From positions 10,872,596-10,936,595 of the forward strand of contig VZDJ01007755.1 of assembly GCA_008694505.1 (NCBI GenBank): a stretch of DNA of 64,000 bases. The letters run 5' to 3'. Made by a program: the position numbers and the translations under genes. Below the pieces are notes generated by a model, which was given only the letters and a program-made list of their open reading frames with translations, was not told the DNA's origin and did not search any database. Position 1 is the first letter of the stretch; every line of letters begins with the position of its first letter. This DNA comes from Cyanoderma ruficeps (Eukaryota > Chordata > Aves > Passeriformes > Timaliidae). Below, piece by piece: positions 62,335 to 64,000 of the stretch.

Positions 62335-62785
62335 CATCCCAGAGGAGGGCCACAACGTTGATAATAGGACTGGAGCACTTCCTCTCTGAGGAGTCTTCTC
62401 TATGAAGAAATTTGGGGCTGTTCAGCCCGGGGAAGAGAAGGTTGCATGGAGACCTCACAGCAGCCTTCCAGTATCTGCAGGGGGCCTACAGGGAAGCTGG
62501 AGAGGGACCGTTCGTCAGGAACTGTAGTGACAGGACAAGAAGCAATGGGTACAAATTGAAAGAGGGGAAATTCATGTTCAATATTAGGAGAAAAGTCTTG
62601 ACTGTGAGGATGGTAGATCACTGGAACAGGTTGTTTGGAGTCATTGTGGAGGCCAAGCCTGGCATGTTCAAGGCCAGGTTGGATAAGGTTTTGAGCTACT
62701 TGGTCTAAGGGAATGTGTCTCTACCCATGGCATGGGGGGCTGGGAGATGATATTTAAGATCTCTTCCAACCCTTAACATTCTATG
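62335..62785 (+). mobile_element. 5'-truncated CR1, avian type
   Basis: The copy holds the last part of the CR1 second open reading frame and a short tail. Phrases are GGGCTGTTCAGCCCGGGGAA (62414-62433), CAGCAGCCTTCCAGTATCTG (62459-62478), GTGACAGGACAAGAAGCAAT (62527-62546), TTGACTGTGAGGATGGTAGA (62598-62617) and CTCTTCCAACCC (62761). It ends in ATTCTATG (62778-62785). A 98-codon frame (62412-62708) is still open through the old reverse-transcriptase C-terminus and starts with the typical block GLFSPGKRRLHGDL. It is a fragment of a transposon protein, not a gene. The 5' truncation point is near 62335. Confidence 0.92.
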
Positions 62786-63068
62786 GTTATATAAATGAAA
62801 ATGACATAGAGGTCTCTTACAATCTTATGCAGTTAATAATAGGGTTAATCCAGAAAATATCTCTGACACTTCAGAAAAATCTCAATCAAGCCATAAACCC
62901 CTAAGAGTCGTAACTGCAATGTACGAGAGCCAGGAAATGGGAAAAATTGCTGTCCACAGCTTCAATCAATTCAATTCAATTTAATCAAAGCAATACAACA
63001 GAAGTGATTTTTCACATCTAGTCCACAAAAGCCAGATGCACTTAGAGTGTGTGTGCATACACACATAA

Positions 63069-63094
63069 AATTCCCATCAAAATTGGTGGGAGTT
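63069..63094. repeat. Short hairpin repeat relic
   Basis: AATTCCCATCA (63069-63079) is an imperfect reverse complement of TGGTGGGAGTT (63084-63094), 9 of 11 positions. It resembles the centre of reptile hairpin repeats with an ACTCCCATTGA...TCAATGGGAGT core. At this length chance is possible. Confidence 0.4.
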
Positions 63095-63744
63095 GTGCAG
63101 CCTCACAAAAGGGGCACAGTCTTCTTACTTGAAGAACTTTAGCCATGAAAATTCCAGAGAATTTATCTTGTCATTAGTCTCTTGGGACGCATCTGTCTCA
63201 CATTCAGTAGTTCAGGTAAAGCAATAAAAAAAAAACCAACAGAAAAGCTTTGTGAGGTTTTATTAAGGACTTTTATGTAGAGTGCGTTTCAACAAGATGT
63301 TTGCTACTCCACCAAAGATTTATGCTACCAAAAGCTAACTTGGGCCTTTAATATAAACCAAATCTCCCTATATTTAGTTGAGCATGGAGAATGTAGTATC
63401 AGATTAAAGTGAATCTAATAGCTGAAAGGACGGAATCTATAACTTATATTTCTCTCTATATAATTCTTGTTGACTTGACATAGCACCACTCTCTCCAAAC
63501 ATATTCTTATTTCCCTAAAGCTTGAAATTCTAGGGAGAGCTGTAACAACATCTCGGTCCAACAACTTTGTGATTGCTCCCTCTTCATAAAACAATTTCCC
63601 TGGGTTTTGTGCTTCCTTGACAGCTCTTTCTCATTACAGAGCTTTCCCTACCCCATTACTCAATATCCTATCCTATATTGTCCTTGAATACAGAGGTCCC
63701 TCTCCCCCATTTCTCAATATGAGAACATGACTCATTTTTATACT

Positions 63745-63764
63745 CCCCCTCCTCCCCCCCTCCC
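63745..63764 (-). other. C-run, G-quadruplex motif on the minus strand
   Basis: CCCCC, CCCCCCC and CCC tracts are separated by TCCT and T. The minus strand can supply four G3 runs with short loops. No gene is nearby in the window. Confidence 0.7.
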
Positions 63765-64000
63765 AGGAACCAGAAGTTCTCCAGGTGCATTTCATAAGGG
63801 AGAAAGCAAATGATTGCTTAGGCAAAAATATGTTTCAGGTGAATGCACATTGAGGCAACAGACGAGCAACACGGAGGAACCAGATTTACCTTTCCCATTG
63901 TTTACTTATTCCCAAGTCTAATTTCCTTCATAGGCTATATCACCAATTCCTACAATTGCTCTTGTTTTACACTGTTGGCCTCTGCCTTCCTATATCCTCT

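Larger units (their letters stand above)
62786..64000. other. Unannotated non-coding stretch
   Basis: No gene is recognised. It holds a TCAAT-rich run near 62964-62985, a small hairpin relic at 63069-63094 and a C-rich quadruplex motif at 63745-63764. The sequence continues past the window edge. Confidence 0.6.

Overview
The window is nuclear DNA from a bird. The evidence is the repeat content: CR1 retrotransposons with the octamer 3' ends typical of birds (45280-46033, 62335-62785), one avian-type endogenous retrovirus LTR (9134-9986), and a background of much older CR1, L2-like and MIR-like relics shared with reptiles. Base composition is AT-rich and CpG-poor. I cannot name the species or chromosome. 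All repeat assignments rest on comparison by eye with remembered consensus sequences; none has been run through a database.

I recognise no protein-coding gene, exon series, tRNA, rRNA or microRNA on either strand. Open frames reach at most about 180 codons, and the longest lies inside the LTR. The others have no recognisable domain, no linked splice pattern and no supporting context. The window is best read as intergenic sequence or the inside of a very long intron. A conserved exon too short to recognise by eye cannot be excluded.

Layout. 1-9 kb: a pentanucleotide microsatellite at the left edge, a strong G-quadruplex motif (2778-2805), and a MIR-like SINE relic interrupted by a small hairpin repeat (4680-4985). 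9-10 kb: the LTR, which looks chimeric. 10-31 kb: mostly featureless, with an L2-like reverse-transcriptase remnant (20330-20398), an old CR1 tail (23590-23750) and several short palindromes. 31-34 kb: the most regulatory-looking part, with a cluster of TGCAATT motifs (31170-31445), an old hairpin repeat (32035-32096), a C-run, a local CpG cluster (33355-33533) and a motif-rich stretch up to about 33980. 36-49 kb: a long minus-strand CR1 relic, a 19-unit TAGGA microsatellite, a younger CR1 copy and a reptile-like CR1 tail. 49-64 kb: a 1.4 kb very old CR1 relic (57720-59095), a T-rich tract with an assembly gap, and a second younger CR1.

The repeats form age layers. The two younger CR1 copies and the LTR are avian-age insertions. 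The relics at 23590, 48400 and 57720 resemble turtle-type CR1. The MIR-like, L2-like and hairpin pieces are older still. I found no undescribed multi-gene system. The leads most worth testing are the 31.1-34.0 kb regulatory-looking block, the chimeric LTR, and the unusually recognisable ancient repeats, which may have been kept for regulation.
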